DNA from: Clostridiales bacterium
Lineage (GTDB): Bacteria; Bacillota; Clostridia; Christensenellales; Pumilibacteraceae
NCBI GenBank assembly: GCA_029070965.1
Contig: JAIEBI010000022.1
Location: forward strand, 1 to 64,000
Length of the DNA stretch: 64,000 bases
Direction of reading: 5' to 3'
Positions 19,848 to 28,589 of the stretch are shown here, piece after piece (position 1 is the stretch's first letter; each line of letters starts with the position of its first letter). The notes under the pieces were generated by a model, which saw only the letters and a program-made list of their open reading frames with translations, had not been told where the DNA came from and did not search any database. The translations under genes were made by a program, and so were the position numbers.

Positions 19848-22010
19848 TTGAAAACAAGTACTAAGGTATTAATCGCGGTTATAAGCGTTATTCTTATCGG
19901 AGTAATAATTTGGGTAGTGGTTTATGCCGCCACGGGAGTGGACGACAAAACCTATACTCAGCTTGAACGCGATATCAATAAAGGCAGTGTTGTAGAAATC
20001 TATTTGGAGAACGACACGGCGTACGTCAAAACCGCCAAGAGCGGCAACAAGGTCGCTTACAAAGCTTATACTCGTTACGAGAGCTTGACCAAAACTATCG
20101 ACGATTATTATGCTGCTTGCAAGGAAGAGGGCAAGGAACCCACTATAATAAATCTTTCGTTTAACGATCGTTACGCAACGTCCATAACGGATTATATTAT
20201 TCCCGTGCTCGCGCTTGTCTTGCTTGTGGTGCTTATGGTATTTATGTTCCGCGCCATGAGCAACAGTACACGCACGACCATGGACTTTGGCAAGACCAAA
20301 GCCAATATGCAAAACCAGCTTAAAGTGCGGTTTACCGACGTTGCGGGCGCGGAAGAAGAAAAAGAGGAACTCAAAGAAATCGTCGAGTTCTTGAAGAACC
20401 CGCAAAAGTTTACCGCTGTCGGCGCGCGCGTGCCGCACGGTGTGCTGCTTGTCGGCCCCCCGGGGACGGGTAAAACCTTGTTTGCCAAGGCTGTTGCGGG
20501 CGAGGCGAACGTGCCGTTTTTCAGCAAGTCCGGTTCGGACTTTGTGGAAATGTTTGTCGGCGTTGGTGCGTCGCGTGTACGCGATTTGTTCGACCAAGCC
20601 AAAAAGAATATGCCGTGCATAGTATTCATCGACGAGATTGACGCAGTCGGTCGTCAGCGCGGCGCCGGTATGGGCGGTGGCAACGACGAGCGCGAGCAAA
20701 CGCTCAACCAGCTGCTTGTCGCAATGGACGGCTTTGAATCCAACGAGCACATTATCGTTATGGCGGCTACCAACCGTAGCGACGTACTCGACCCTGCGCT
20801 TATGCGCCCTGGGCGGTTCGACCGTCAAATATACGTTCATCTTCCCGACGTGCGCGGTAGGGAAGCGATATTCAAGGTACACGCGCGCAACAAACCGCTT
20901 GCGTCCGACGTTGATTTCCAAACGCTCGCACGCATTACCAGCGGTTTTTCGGGCGCGGATATAGAGAACATGCTCAACGAGGCGGCAATCCTTGCCGCGC
21001 GCGCCGACCGTACGCGTATAAGCATGGAGGATATGTACGAGGCTATCGACAAGGTGGAAATGGGCCCGCAAAAGAAATCGCGGCTTGTCACTCCCTTCGA
21101 TCAGCGCATAACCGCTTACCATGAGGCAGGACACGCAATAGTTTCCTGTTTGACAAAGGGCTGCGATCCCGTTCACGAAGTCACCATTATTCCGCGCGGT
21201 CAAGCGGGCGGCTACACAATGTACCGTCCCGACAATGACAACAACTTTATTACCGTCAACCAGCTTTTGGGCAGGCTTGCCAGCGCTATGGGCGGCAGAG
21301 CGGCGGAGGAGCTTGTTATTGAGGACTACACCACCGGCGCGGTGGGCGACCTTCAACAAGCCACCAACATTGCGCGCAAAATGGTTACCGAATGGGGCAT
21401 GTCCGACAAGGTGGGCACGGTATTCCACGGCGGCAGTCAAGAGGTGTTCTTGGGTCGCGACTATCAGGCGCAGCATTCCTATTCGGAAACGGTTGCCGCG
21501 CAAATCGACGCGGAAATCAAGCGGTTGATTGACGAGGCGCATGCCACCGCCGTAAAGGTGCTTACCGAAAACCGCCAAATTTTGGACACAATGGCGCGCG
21601 TGCTTATCGAGTGCGAAACCATTTACTCCGAAGAGGTAGAAATGATTATAAACGGCGCAACGCCGGAAGAGGTTAAGAAAGCGCTTAACGAGCGGTTGGA
21701 CCGCAAGGCTGCGCAACGCGAGGCAATGGAAAAAGCGCCCGTCAAAAAGCTCTCTGACTTTGCACCCGTAAAGGGCACGGAAAAGCCTGCGCCTATTGAA
21801 AATACGGTTAAGACACAGCCCGCCGAGCCCGAGGTAAAACCCGAGCCTACAAGCGAACCCGAGCAGCCGACGACGGAGCAAAACGAAACCGCGCAAGCGG
21901 AATCCGACAAGCCGACGGAGCAGGCGGGGACGGAAGTGTCCAAAAAGCCGACGACGCGTAAGCGCACGACCAAAAAGGCGGACGACGGCGACAACGGCGA
22001 CAACAACTAA
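19848..22010 (+). CDS. ftsH: ATP-dependent zinc metalloprotease FtsH with long charged/Pro-Thr-rich tail
   Basis: [16 protein letters not shown] region, HEAGHA; TTG start with cggagg SD. Confidence 0.96.
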   Translation: MKTSTKVLIAVISVILIGVIIWVVVYAATGVDDKTYTQLERDINKGSVVEIYLENDTAYVKTAKSGNKVAYKAYTRYESLTKTIDDYYAACKEEGKEPTIINLSFNDRYATSITDYIIPVLALVLLVVLMVFMFRAMSNSTRTTMDFGKTKANMQNQLKVRFTDVAGAEEEKEELKEIVEFLKNPQKFTAVGARVPHGVLLVGPPGTGKTLFAKAVAGEANVPFFSKSGSDFVEMFVGVGASRVRDLFDQAKKNMPCIVFIDEIDAVGRQRGAGMGGGNDEREQTLNQLLVAMDGFESNEHIIVMAATNRSDVLDPALMRPGRFDRQIYVHLPDVRGREAIFKVHARNKPLASDVDFQTLARITSGFSGADIENMLNEAAILAARADRTRISMEDMYEAIDKVEMGPQKKSRLVTPFDQRITAYHEAGHAIVSCLTKGCDPVHEVTIIPRGQAGGYTMYRPDNDNNFITVNQLLGRLASAMGGRAAEELVIEDYTTGAVGDLQQATNIARKMVTEWGMSDKVGTVFHGGSQEVFLGRDYQAQHSYSETVAAQIDAEIKRLIDEAHATAVKVLTENRQILDTMARVLIECETIYSEEVEMIINGATPEEVKKALNERLDRKAAQREAMEKAPVKKLSDFAPVKGTEKPAPIENTVKTQPAEPEVKPEPTSEPEQPTTEQNETAQAESDKPTEQAGTEVSKKPTTRKRTTKKADDGDNGDNN

Positions 22011-22053
22011 GTAGTACAAAAGATACAAACCATTTTTTCGGACGGAAAACAAT

Positions 22054-22776
22054 ATGGCAAAGAAGAACAAAAAGAACGACGTATCGGTTGCCGAGGCGGT
22101 AAAGACCTCGCACAGAAGAGCGAACATAGCGGTTATAATAGTAGCCGCCATTACAGCGCTGTTGCTTATAGCGATAGCGGTAATGTGCAGTGTGCGCGTC
22201 GATCCGCTGGACGGACTTAAAACTCCCGACTCCAATAAGTCGGAGCGCTACGAGCTGTACGATTTGGACACCTCGGCGCCGCTTATGACGACAAGCAAGG
22301 CGCAAAGCAAAATACGCGCCGCGTTGGGCACGATGGATTTCAGCGTAATGAACGCCGTTTTGCAATGGAACTGGGATTATTCGTACAACTTTGCGCGCAA
22401 CAGCGAGGGCAAAAAGATAACGCTTACCGCGAGCGAAATCAACGAAAAAACCGCCACTGCAAAGGAGTATATGATAGAGTACGTTTACGCCGATGCGGTA
22501 GTGAACGGCGAGCTTAACAAGTCGCTTGCGCATAAGCTCGAGGTGGACGGCGAAACCATTTATTTCGACCGCGTAAAGGTGCTTATAGGCAATACGGATA
22601 ACAGCGTAGGAGAAATTTACTTGTACCCGTACGTTTACGAGTACGCTACCAACCAAGCCGCAGAAGACGGCGTGCGTTACCAGTCCTACAAAATAACGCC
22701 CGTCAAGGTCAGAGCCAACACGACCGAAGCGTACAAGGCTCTTGCCAAGCTTGTCACGGAAATCAAAAACGGCTAA
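22054..22776 (+). CDS. Single-TM membrane-anchored protein of unknown function
   Basis: Lys-rich N-terminus, one TM, extracytoplasmic domain; downstream of ftsH. Confidence 0.6.
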   Translation: MAKKNKKNDVSVAEAVKTSHRRANIAVIIVAAITALLLIAIAVMCSVRVDPLDGLKTPDSNKSERYELYDLDTSAPLMTTSKAQSKIRAALGTMDFSVMNAVLQWNWDYSYNFARNSEGKKITLTASEINEKTATAKEYMIEYVYADAVVNGELNKSLAHKLEVDGETIYFDRVKVLIGNTDNSVGEIYLYPYVYEYATNQAAEDGVRYQSYKITPVKVRANTTEAYKALAKLVTEIKNG

Positions 22777-22784
22777 ACAAAATA

Positions 22785-22810
22785 AACCCGACGGAAACGT
22801 CGGGCTTTTA
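22785..22810 (+). terminator. Intrinsic terminator
   Basis: AACCCGACGGAAACGTCGGGCTTTT. Confidence 0.8.
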
Positions 22811-22833
22811 GTATAAAAAAGGAATACATAATT

Positions 22834-23562
22834 ATGATTAGGTTTATAGACGAGGAAGGGTTAATTGCGCCGCGCGGCGAACATATTAAAGCGGATATTG
22901 CAATCACCACTTTCAGTATGTTCATATTTGATACGCTGTTAAAGTACACCGGCGCAAGGCAAACGGGAGTTATGCGCGGGTCGGTGGATATTCCGATTTA
23001 CACGTTTGACAACAACGGCAAAACGACTGCTGTATATCTTACGCCTGTCGGCGCGCCTGCTGCGGTTTCCGCATTGGAGGAGATTTTGGCGTGCGGCGTT
23101 AAAAAGGTTATCGCGTTCGGCATTTGCGGCGCGCTCACCGAAGCATCGCCGCACCTGTTTGTAGTGCCTACGCGCGCGTACCGCGACGAGGGAACAAGCT
23201 ATCACTACATGCCCGCATCCGAGTACATAGATATCAAAAACGCGCAAAAGGTTCAAGCCGTACTAGAAAGCGTGGGGATAAACACTCTTGTAGGCGGCGT
23301 TTGGACTACGGACGGATTTTACCGCGAAACGCGCACAAGGCTGAATGAAATGCGCGGGGTCGGTTGTGTAGCCGTGGATATGGAAAGCGCGGCATTGCAG
23401 GCGTGCTCGAATTTTCGCGGTACGGAGTTTTACACGTTTTTCATAACCGCGGACAGCCTTTCGGGTGAAAAGTGGGAGCCGAATACAATTCTTGACTTAA
23501 AGGCAACCGATTCAACCCATGTCGCCGTCGCCGCAGCAGTAAAGCTTGCAAGCGAGATATAA
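22834..23562 (+). CDS. Nucleoside (purine/uridine) phosphorylase family protein
   Basis: IAFGICGALTE, VAVDMESAALQA motifs. Confidence 0.85.
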   Translation: MIRFIDEEGLIAPRGEHIKADIAITTFSMFIFDTLLKYTGARQTGVMRGSVDIPIYTFDNNGKTTAVYLTPVGAPAAVSALEEILACGVKKVIAFGICGALTEASPHLFVVPTRAYRDEGTSYHYMPASEYIDIKNAQKVQAVLESVGINTLVGGVWTTDGFYRETRTRLNEMRGVGCVAVDMESAALQACSNFRGTEFYTFFITADSLSGEKWEPNTILDLKATDSTHVAVAAAVKLASEI

Positions 23563-23565
23563 ATT

Positions 23566-23600
23566 TAATTCAGAATTAAGAATTAAGAATGCAGAATTAT
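23566..23600 (+). repeat. Family A terminal repeat, left copy
   Basis: aattcagaattaagaattaagaatgcagaattat. Confidence 0.75.
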
Positions 23601-23690
23601 AAAAGAGGTTGGGATTCTTCACTGCGTTCAGAATGACAAAAATAATTTTTTTGTCATTCCGAGCAACGCGAGGAATCTCAACCTTTTTAT
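23601..23690. repeat. Palindromic REP-like element (TTTGTCATTCCGAGCAACGCGAGGAATCTCAACC type), imperfect inverted repeat
   Basis: Arms aggttgggattcttcactgcgttcagaatgacaa / ttgtcattccgagcaacgcgaggaatctcaacct. Confidence 0.8.
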
Positions 23691-23739
23691 TATGTCTTTT
23701 TTGCACACTATTGTATTTGTCGGCATAAAAACTATTACT

Positions 23740-24150
23740 ATGGATGAACTGGAACTTTTGGCAAGGCTAATCAAGTGCGAGGCGGGCGGCGAGGGCGAAA
23801 GCGGCATGCGCGCCGTAGCTTCCGTCTTGATGAATAGGGTAAACATGGATAGGGGCGAATACGGCAGGTACAACACCATACGCGACGTTATTTTTGCGCC
23901 GCGTCAGTTCGAATGCGCTACCGACCAGCCGCAAAGCATATTCAACCTGACGCCTGAACCCATTCACTACGACATTGCGCAGTGGGCGATAGAGGGCGGC
24001 AGGTTGTCCGACACGGCGGACGCGCTGTGGTTTTTTAATCCGTATTCAGCTACATGCCGCAGCAACTTTCCCAATCAAAACGGTTACCTACGCACCCGCA
24101 TCGGCGACCATTGCTTTTACTCACCGACAAGCAGCTACTACAATACATAG
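23740..24150 (+). CDS. CwlJ/SleB-type cell wall hydrolase
   Basis: ELLARLIKCEAGGEGESGMRAVASVLMNRV ... ALWFFNP ... TRIGDHCFY. Confidence 0.88.
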   Translation: MDELELLARLIKCEAGGEGESGMRAVASVLMNRVNMDRGEYGRYNTIRDVIFAPRQFECATDQPQSIFNLTPEPIHYDIAQWAIEGGRLSDTADALWFFNPYSATCRSNFPNQNGYLRTRIGDHCFYSPTSSYYNT

Positions 24151-24160
24151 TAACTACTAA

Positions 24161-24217
24161 GACAAAATAATCTTTTGTCACTCCGAGCATTTTTTGCTCA
24201 CCGAGGAGTCTCGACCT
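24161..24217. repeat. Partial REP-like element
   Basis: ttttgtcactccgagcattttttgctcaccgaggagtctcgacct resembles 23651-23690. Confidence 0.65.
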
Positions 24218-24223
24218 TATTTG

Positions 24224-24258
24224 CAATTCTTAATTCTGCATTCTTAATTCTTAATTAT
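24224..24258 (-). repeat. Family A terminal repeat, inverted copy
   Basis: caattcttaattctgcattcttaattcttaatta. Confidence 0.75.
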
Positions 24259-24276
24259 TTAAAAGGAGATACATAT

Positions 24277-24543
24277 ATGGACTGCGAAAACAGACCGGTG
24301 GACATCAACATTCCCGACCCGTTGCCTGATTACAATTCGGAAAACAACGTCGGACTTTGGAAGCAACTATTTGCGGCAAACATAGGCAAGCGCGTCAAGA
24401 TAGAGATATCTTTGTTTGACGGCACGGTGCGCTCCATTTGCGGCGACCTGTATCTTGTCGGCAACGCATACGTGGGCGTGTCGTGCGGCGACAAGCTTTG
24501 CTTCTGCGACATATACTCGATCAAGTTTGTCACGTTCTATTGA
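24277..24543 (+). CDS. Small protein, possible divergent GerQ-like (spore coat/germination) protein
   Basis: LWKQLFAANIGKRVKIEISLFDGTVRSICGDLYLVGNAYVGVSCGDKLCFCDIYSIKFVTFY; adjacent to cwlJ-like gene; strong SD. Confidence 0.5.
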   Translation: MDCENRPVDINIPDPLPDYNSENNVGLWKQLFAANIGKRVKIEISLFDGTVRSICGDLYLVGNAYVGVSCGDKLCFCDIYSIKFVTFY

Positions 24544-24557
24544 TAACCGACAAAAAT

Positions 24558-24596
24558 AAACAGCGTGGAAATCTTAATGCTCCACGCTGTTTTTTA
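24558..24596 (+). terminator. Intrinsic terminator
   Basis: AACAGCGTGGA...TCCACGCTGTTTTTT. Confidence 0.9.
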
Positions 24597-24606
24597 TTGG
24601 ACGATA

Positions 24607-24900
24607 TTATGATTTTAAGCTGTTTAAGAATGCGTTTAATAACTCGATTTGCTTTGGCGTCAAATCCGCAACATAGTCGGTTTGCTCGACTGTTACGTCC
24701 GCATCGAAAAATTCTTTAATAGAAATTCCCAAGCCCCAGCAAATATGTCCTAAATATTCAACTGTGGGGCTTTTTTCGTTGCGTTCCAACTGATATATAT
24801 ATGTCGGGGAAACCCCAGCCTGCTGAGCAAGCGCATACTGCGTCATCTTTTTGCGCTCTCTAAAAAACTTAATTCTGTCGCCGATATTCTCCCATTCCAT
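24607..24900 (-). CDS. HTH (XRE-type) transcriptional regulator
   Basis: IKFFRERKKMTQYALAQQAGVSPTYIYQLERNEKSPTVEYLGHI. Confidence 0.92.
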   Translation of the reverse strand: MEWENIGDRIKFFRERKKMTQYALAQQAGVSPTYIYQLERNEKSPTVEYLGHICWGLGISIKEFFDADVTVEQTDYVADLTPKQIELLNAFLNSLKS

Positions 24901-24919
24901 GATTATTACCTCTTACTAT

Positions 24920-25004
24920 CACTATAGTAAAATATTTCCTAATTTTATTTTACAATAGTGTTGACATATTTAAACAATAGTGCTATAATTATTTTACAAT
25001 AGTT
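24920..25004. promoter_or_regulatory. Promoter TTGACA-17-TATAAT with repeated ATTTTACAATAGTG operators
   Basis: Operator cores at 24952, 24974, 24996 (+) and an inverted copy at 24920-24933; -35 at 24961, -10 at 24984. Confidence 0.75.
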
Positions 25005-25018
25005 TAGAGGGGTAGATT

Positions 25019-25693
25019 ATGGAGGGTGTAACTATCGAAAACCATGATGGGGTAAAGGCGTGGCGGAAAGATTTTACTGCATGGCGCTTCGTGCAGCTGG
25101 GAATTCTCGGCACATTTGTGTGTTTATTTTTTGCTTGGTATGCTCTATCTCCGGCTTTACTTTTTAGTAATGGCTATGCCGTATTAAAATATTATTCGAG
25201 GAACATGGATATGTTCTCTATTATGGATGAAAGTTTAAACCCGATTATGCTGGCTATGTTCATAATGAATATGATTGTTTTGCTGCGCATTATGCTTATG
25301 GCGTTGTTGCCTATATTTACTCCGCGTAGCGAACGGCGCCTTGGCAAGATGTTTTACGGTGTTCCGGTTATCGAATATTTGGCGTTTATAGTTTTATCCA
25401 TAGGACTTATGGTAAGAATCATTTCACTTAAGTTGGTAGTGTGGCTATTTCCTATATTTCTTTTGGTATTTTCTATAATTTGCTTATTGGCGGCTGTTAT
25501 AACCATGATTGTTATATACATAAAAAAATACCGCAAATTAAATACTGCTCATCACAATGCGGAAGCAGGAACGAGCATAAATAATATCGAAAACGGTTTG
25601 CAAACAAATGACAAGCAGCTTACGATAGAAGCGTTGATATGGATACTTGACGCACTGTTTCTTATCGCGGCCGTGGTTGTGGTGTTTATATAA
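25019..25693 (+). CDS. Multi-pass membrane protein divergent from HTH regulator
   Basis: About 5 hydrophobic segments; SD gaggggtag. Confidence 0.65.
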   Translation: MEGVTIENHDGVKAWRKDFTAWRFVQLGILGTFVCLFFAWYALSPALLFSNGYAVLKYYSRNMDMFSIMDESLNPIMLAMFIMNMIVLLRIMLMALLPIFTPRSERRLGKMFYGVPVIEYLAFIVLSIGLMVRIISLKLVVWLFPIFLLVFSIICLLAAVITMIVIYIKKYRKLNTAHHNAEAGTSINNIENGLQTNDKQLTIEALIWILDALFLIAAVVVVFI

Positions 25694-25750
25694 TTATTGC
25701 ATAAAATACATGAAAAACCAAGCCGCTCGAAGATTAATCGGGCGGCTTCC

Positions 25751-25787
25751 GTAATTCTTAATTCTTAATTCCGAATTCTGAATTATT
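25751..25787 (-). repeat. Family A solo repeat overlapping the 3' end of ppx
   Basis: gtaattcttaattcttaattccgaattctgaattatt. Confidence 0.7.
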
Positions 25788-26606
25788 CAGCACGGCTTCG
25801 AGGTTGCTTGCGTCGGACACATAAAACTCTACTGCGCCGAGGTAGTTCAAAAGCGTTTGGAACAGTATTGCGCCGTAGGGTAGCGTGTCGGCGCGCTTTG
25901 TGCAAATCGGGCGGAGCACAGATAGCCTTTTGCTAAGCAGTATGGGCATAATATCGTCCAGCTGTCTTGCGGTAAACTTGGTGCTTACCGCGTTTTTGTC
26001 GTACACTTTTAGGTTTAGCATTGCGGCGGCAATATTGCACGCGCTACCGCCGCACAGTACTACCGTGTTATTTCGCGGAACGCTGCTGCATTCGGTAAGC
26101 ATTTTCGGCATTTCGTCTATCGCTTGACGAAAGTCGCCGTTAAACATATTTTTGAGCACCACCACGCCGAGCGGCAAGCTGTTTATATAATCGGGATTTT
26201 TGCCGTCGCGCGAGCATATTATTTCAAGACTGCCGCCGCCGAGGTCGCACACGGTTACGGGTCCGTCGGGCTTGGTTACGCCGCGTAGCGCAAGCTCGGC
26301 TTCTTGTATTCCTGACAGCACGTTTACCGTCAGTCCGGTGGCTTGCTTTACCTTATCGCAAAACTCGTCGCCGTCCTTAGCGCGCCGTACCGCCTCGGTG
26401 GCGAACACATAAATATCGCTTACGCCTTGCGCGTCGCATGTTGCCTTAAACTGTTTTAACGCCTCTATCGTCGCCGTAACGCCGACAGGGGAAAGCACTC
26501 CGCTGTCTTGTATACCGAAAGCAAGCTGTGTTATTTGCGACGTCACCGTACCGTCGGGCAGTGCGAGTCGCACCGAATTGGAGCCTATATCTATTGCCGC
26601 GCGCAT
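25758..26606 (-). CDS. ppx: Ppx/GppA family exopolyphosphatase
   Basis: MRAAIDIGSNSVRLAL ... VCDLGGGSLEI; ATG at 26606. Confidence 0.88.
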   Translation of the reverse strand: MRAAIDIGSNSVRLALPDGTVTSQITQLAFGIQDSGVLSPVGVTATIEALKQFKATCDAQGVSDIYVFATEAVRRAKDGDEFCDKVKQATGLTVNVLSGIQEAELALRGVTKPDGPVTVCDLGGGSLEIICSRDGKNPDYINSLPLGVVVLKNMFNGDFRQAIDEMPKMLTECSSVPRNNTVVLCGGSACNIAAAMLNLKVYDKNAVSTKFTARQLDDIMPILLSKRLSVLRPICTKRADTLPYGAILFQTLLNYLGAVEFYVSDASNLEAVLNNSEFGIKN

Positions 26607-26668
26607 AAGTGTTCTCCTTGTAAAAAATAAAAGGTCGTAGCAATTTTTGCCGCGACCCTTGATTGTTG

Positions 26669-26974
26669 TTAGTCTTCCTCGTTTTTGCCGCCGATAACCG
26701 TCTCGCCGCGATACACCATATCCAAATATTCGCGTGCGTATTCCTCGATAAACTCGGTGGAGCTGCAATACTCTATCATATTTTCGTTTTTGTCTATAAG
26801 CCGATCGAGCTTTGCGCTCTGTGCTTCCAAAGCTTCCTTGCGGTCGTTTGCCGCGCTCAGCCTGACAAGATTTACGATAAGCGCCACAACGAGCAACACA
26901 AACAACAGCGCAAGCGCCGCGCCTATCAGTTTTGCGACCGAACTATTATTGTTGTTTTTTTCGGTGTTTTTCAT
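26669..26974 (-). CDS. FtsB/DivIC-type septum formation initiator family protein
   Basis: Short protein: TM, coiled coil, EEYAREYLDMVYRGETVI. Confidence 0.78.
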   Translation of the reverse strand: MKNTEKNNNNSSVAKLIGAALALLFVLLVVALIVNLVRLSAANDRKEALEAQSAKLDRLIDKNENMIEYCSSTEFIEEYAREYLDMVYRGETVIGGKNEED

Positions 26975-27039
26975 AACGATATAATTCTACCCCTTTTTAC
27001 TCGACTTGTCAAGCCCCAAAATTATATTTTAATTCGAGA

Positions 27040-28494
27040 TTATGCGCCGAGTATCTTTTTAACCTCGTTCAGCCGCCTGAGCGCTTCCGCCTTGCCGAAA
27101 AGCTTTACCATTTCCTCGCCGCCGCCGGGGGTAGCCGCCGCGCCCGTCAAAGCTATACGGTATATCCACAGCACTTGACCTTTTTTCAGCCCCTTGCGTT
27201 CGGCAAGCTGTTCGAGCGCCGTATTAAGTCCACTTAATTCAGTCAGTAGTGCCAAATCGGTATTATCAGTGTTCTCGCTATCGGTCGCCGCTATGCAATC
27301 GTCAATAAGCTCGCGCGCCATGTCCACAGTGGTCTTCCACTTTTTGTTTACAAACAGCTCGATATCGAAGTTGTCGAACGCGTTCAAAAACGCCGCGCGC
27401 TCCTTTATGTCTGACAGCACTTCCACGCGCGACTGCAACAGCTCGGAAAGATATTTGTAGTCGATGTCCTTGTTGGGGTAATACACGTTGTAGTAGGGAA
27501 GGGCGGCGGCGTGAAAATCCTCCGCGCTCATTTCCTTAACGTACAGCGAATTCAGCCAACGCATTTTGGTTTCGTCGAATATGGACGACGATTTTTGCAA
27601 GCCCTCAATCGAAAACTTGTCCGTAAGCTCCGCCATCGACATCTTTTCGTTGTTGTCCTTGGGGTTCCAGCCGAGTAGCGCGATATAGTTGACTATCGCG
27701 TGCGGGAGGAAGCCTTTGCGCAAAAAGTCCTCAAAGCCCGCGTCGCCGTCGCGCTTGCTCAGCTTGTGCTGGCTGTCGCGCATTATCGGTTGCAGGTGAA
27801 TGTATACGGGGCGTTCCCAGCCCAGCGCGTCGTACAGCAGGTTGTACTTGGGTGTGGACATAAGGTATTCCACGCCTCGTATGCAGTGCGTAATGCCCAT
27901 AAGGTGATCGTCTATAACGTTGGCAAAGTTGTACGTGGGCATGCCGTCCGACTTGATAAGAATATTGTCTTCAAGGTCTTTGTAGTCCACCGTCACGTCG
28001 CCGAACACCTCGTCGTGATAGGTGTGCGTGCCGCTTTTGGGTATGTTCTGACGAATAACATACGGCTCGCCGCGAGCAATGCGTTCCTGCACCTCTTGCT
28101 TAGACAGGTGCAAGCAGTGCTTGTCGTACTTGGTCGCGCCCTTTTCGTGCATTTCAGCAAGCCGCTCCTTGGAGCAAAAGCAGCAGTACGCGTCGCCGCT
28201 TTCCAGTAGCTGCTGCGCGTATTTAAGATAAATCTCTTTGCGCTCGGACTGAACGTACGGACCGTAGTCGCCGCCCACGATAGGACCTTCGTCGTAGTGA
28301 ATGCCCGCCTTGTCCAGCGCGGAAATTATAATATCCACAGCGCCCGCCACCTCGCGGTTTTGGTCGGTGTCTTCTATGCGGAGTATGAATTTGCCGCCGT
28401 TCTTTTTGGCGAAAAGGTAGGCGTAAAGCGCCGTGCGCAAGCCGCCTATGTGCAAGTACCCCGTGGGGCTGGGTGCAAATCTCGTACGAACCAT
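27040..28494 (-). CDS. gltX: Glutamyl-tRNA synthetase
   Basis: RFAPSPTGYLHIGGLRTALYAYLFA, KLSKRDGD (KMSKS-like). Confidence 0.96.
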   Translation of the reverse strand: MVRTRFAPSPTGYLHIGGLRTALYAYLFAKKNGGKFILRIEDTDQNREVAGAVDIIISALDKAGIHYDEGPIVGGDYGPYVQSERKEIYLKYAQQLLESGDAYCCFCSKERLAEMHEKGATKYDKHCLHLSKQEVQERIARGEPYVIRQNIPKSGTHTYHDEVFGDVTVDYKDLEDNILIKSDGMPTYNFANVIDDHLMGITHCIRGVEYLMSTPKYNLLYDALGWERPVYIHLQPIMRDSQHKLSKRDGDAGFEDFLRKGFLPHAIVNYIALLGWNPKDNNEKMSMAELTDKFSIEGLQKSSSIFDETKMRWLNSLYVKEMSAEDFHAAALPYYNVYYPNKDIDYKYLSELLQSRVEVLSDIKERAAFLNAFDNFDIELFVNKKWKTTVDMARELIDDCIAATDSENTDNTDLALLTELSGLNTALEQLAERKGLKKGQVLWIYRIALTGAAATPGGGEEMVKLFGKAEALRRLNEVKKILGA

Positions 28495-28589
28495 ATTCTC
28501 TCCTTGACTTATCTGTAAGGTAGTAGTATAATAACTATTAATAATTGTAATGCTTTTGCGCTCAAAACGCAAGCAAAAAGGATAGTATT

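Noticed and set aside
20440-20480. GC-rich palindrome GGCCCCCCGGGG in ftsH
   Set aside because: Lies in the Walker A coding segment (GPPGTGKT); explained by codon usage.
19869-22235. 788-aa ORF antisense to ftsH and the following gene
   Set aside because: Composition is the reverse-strand shadow of a codon-biased gene; FtsH motifs on the + strand are decisive.
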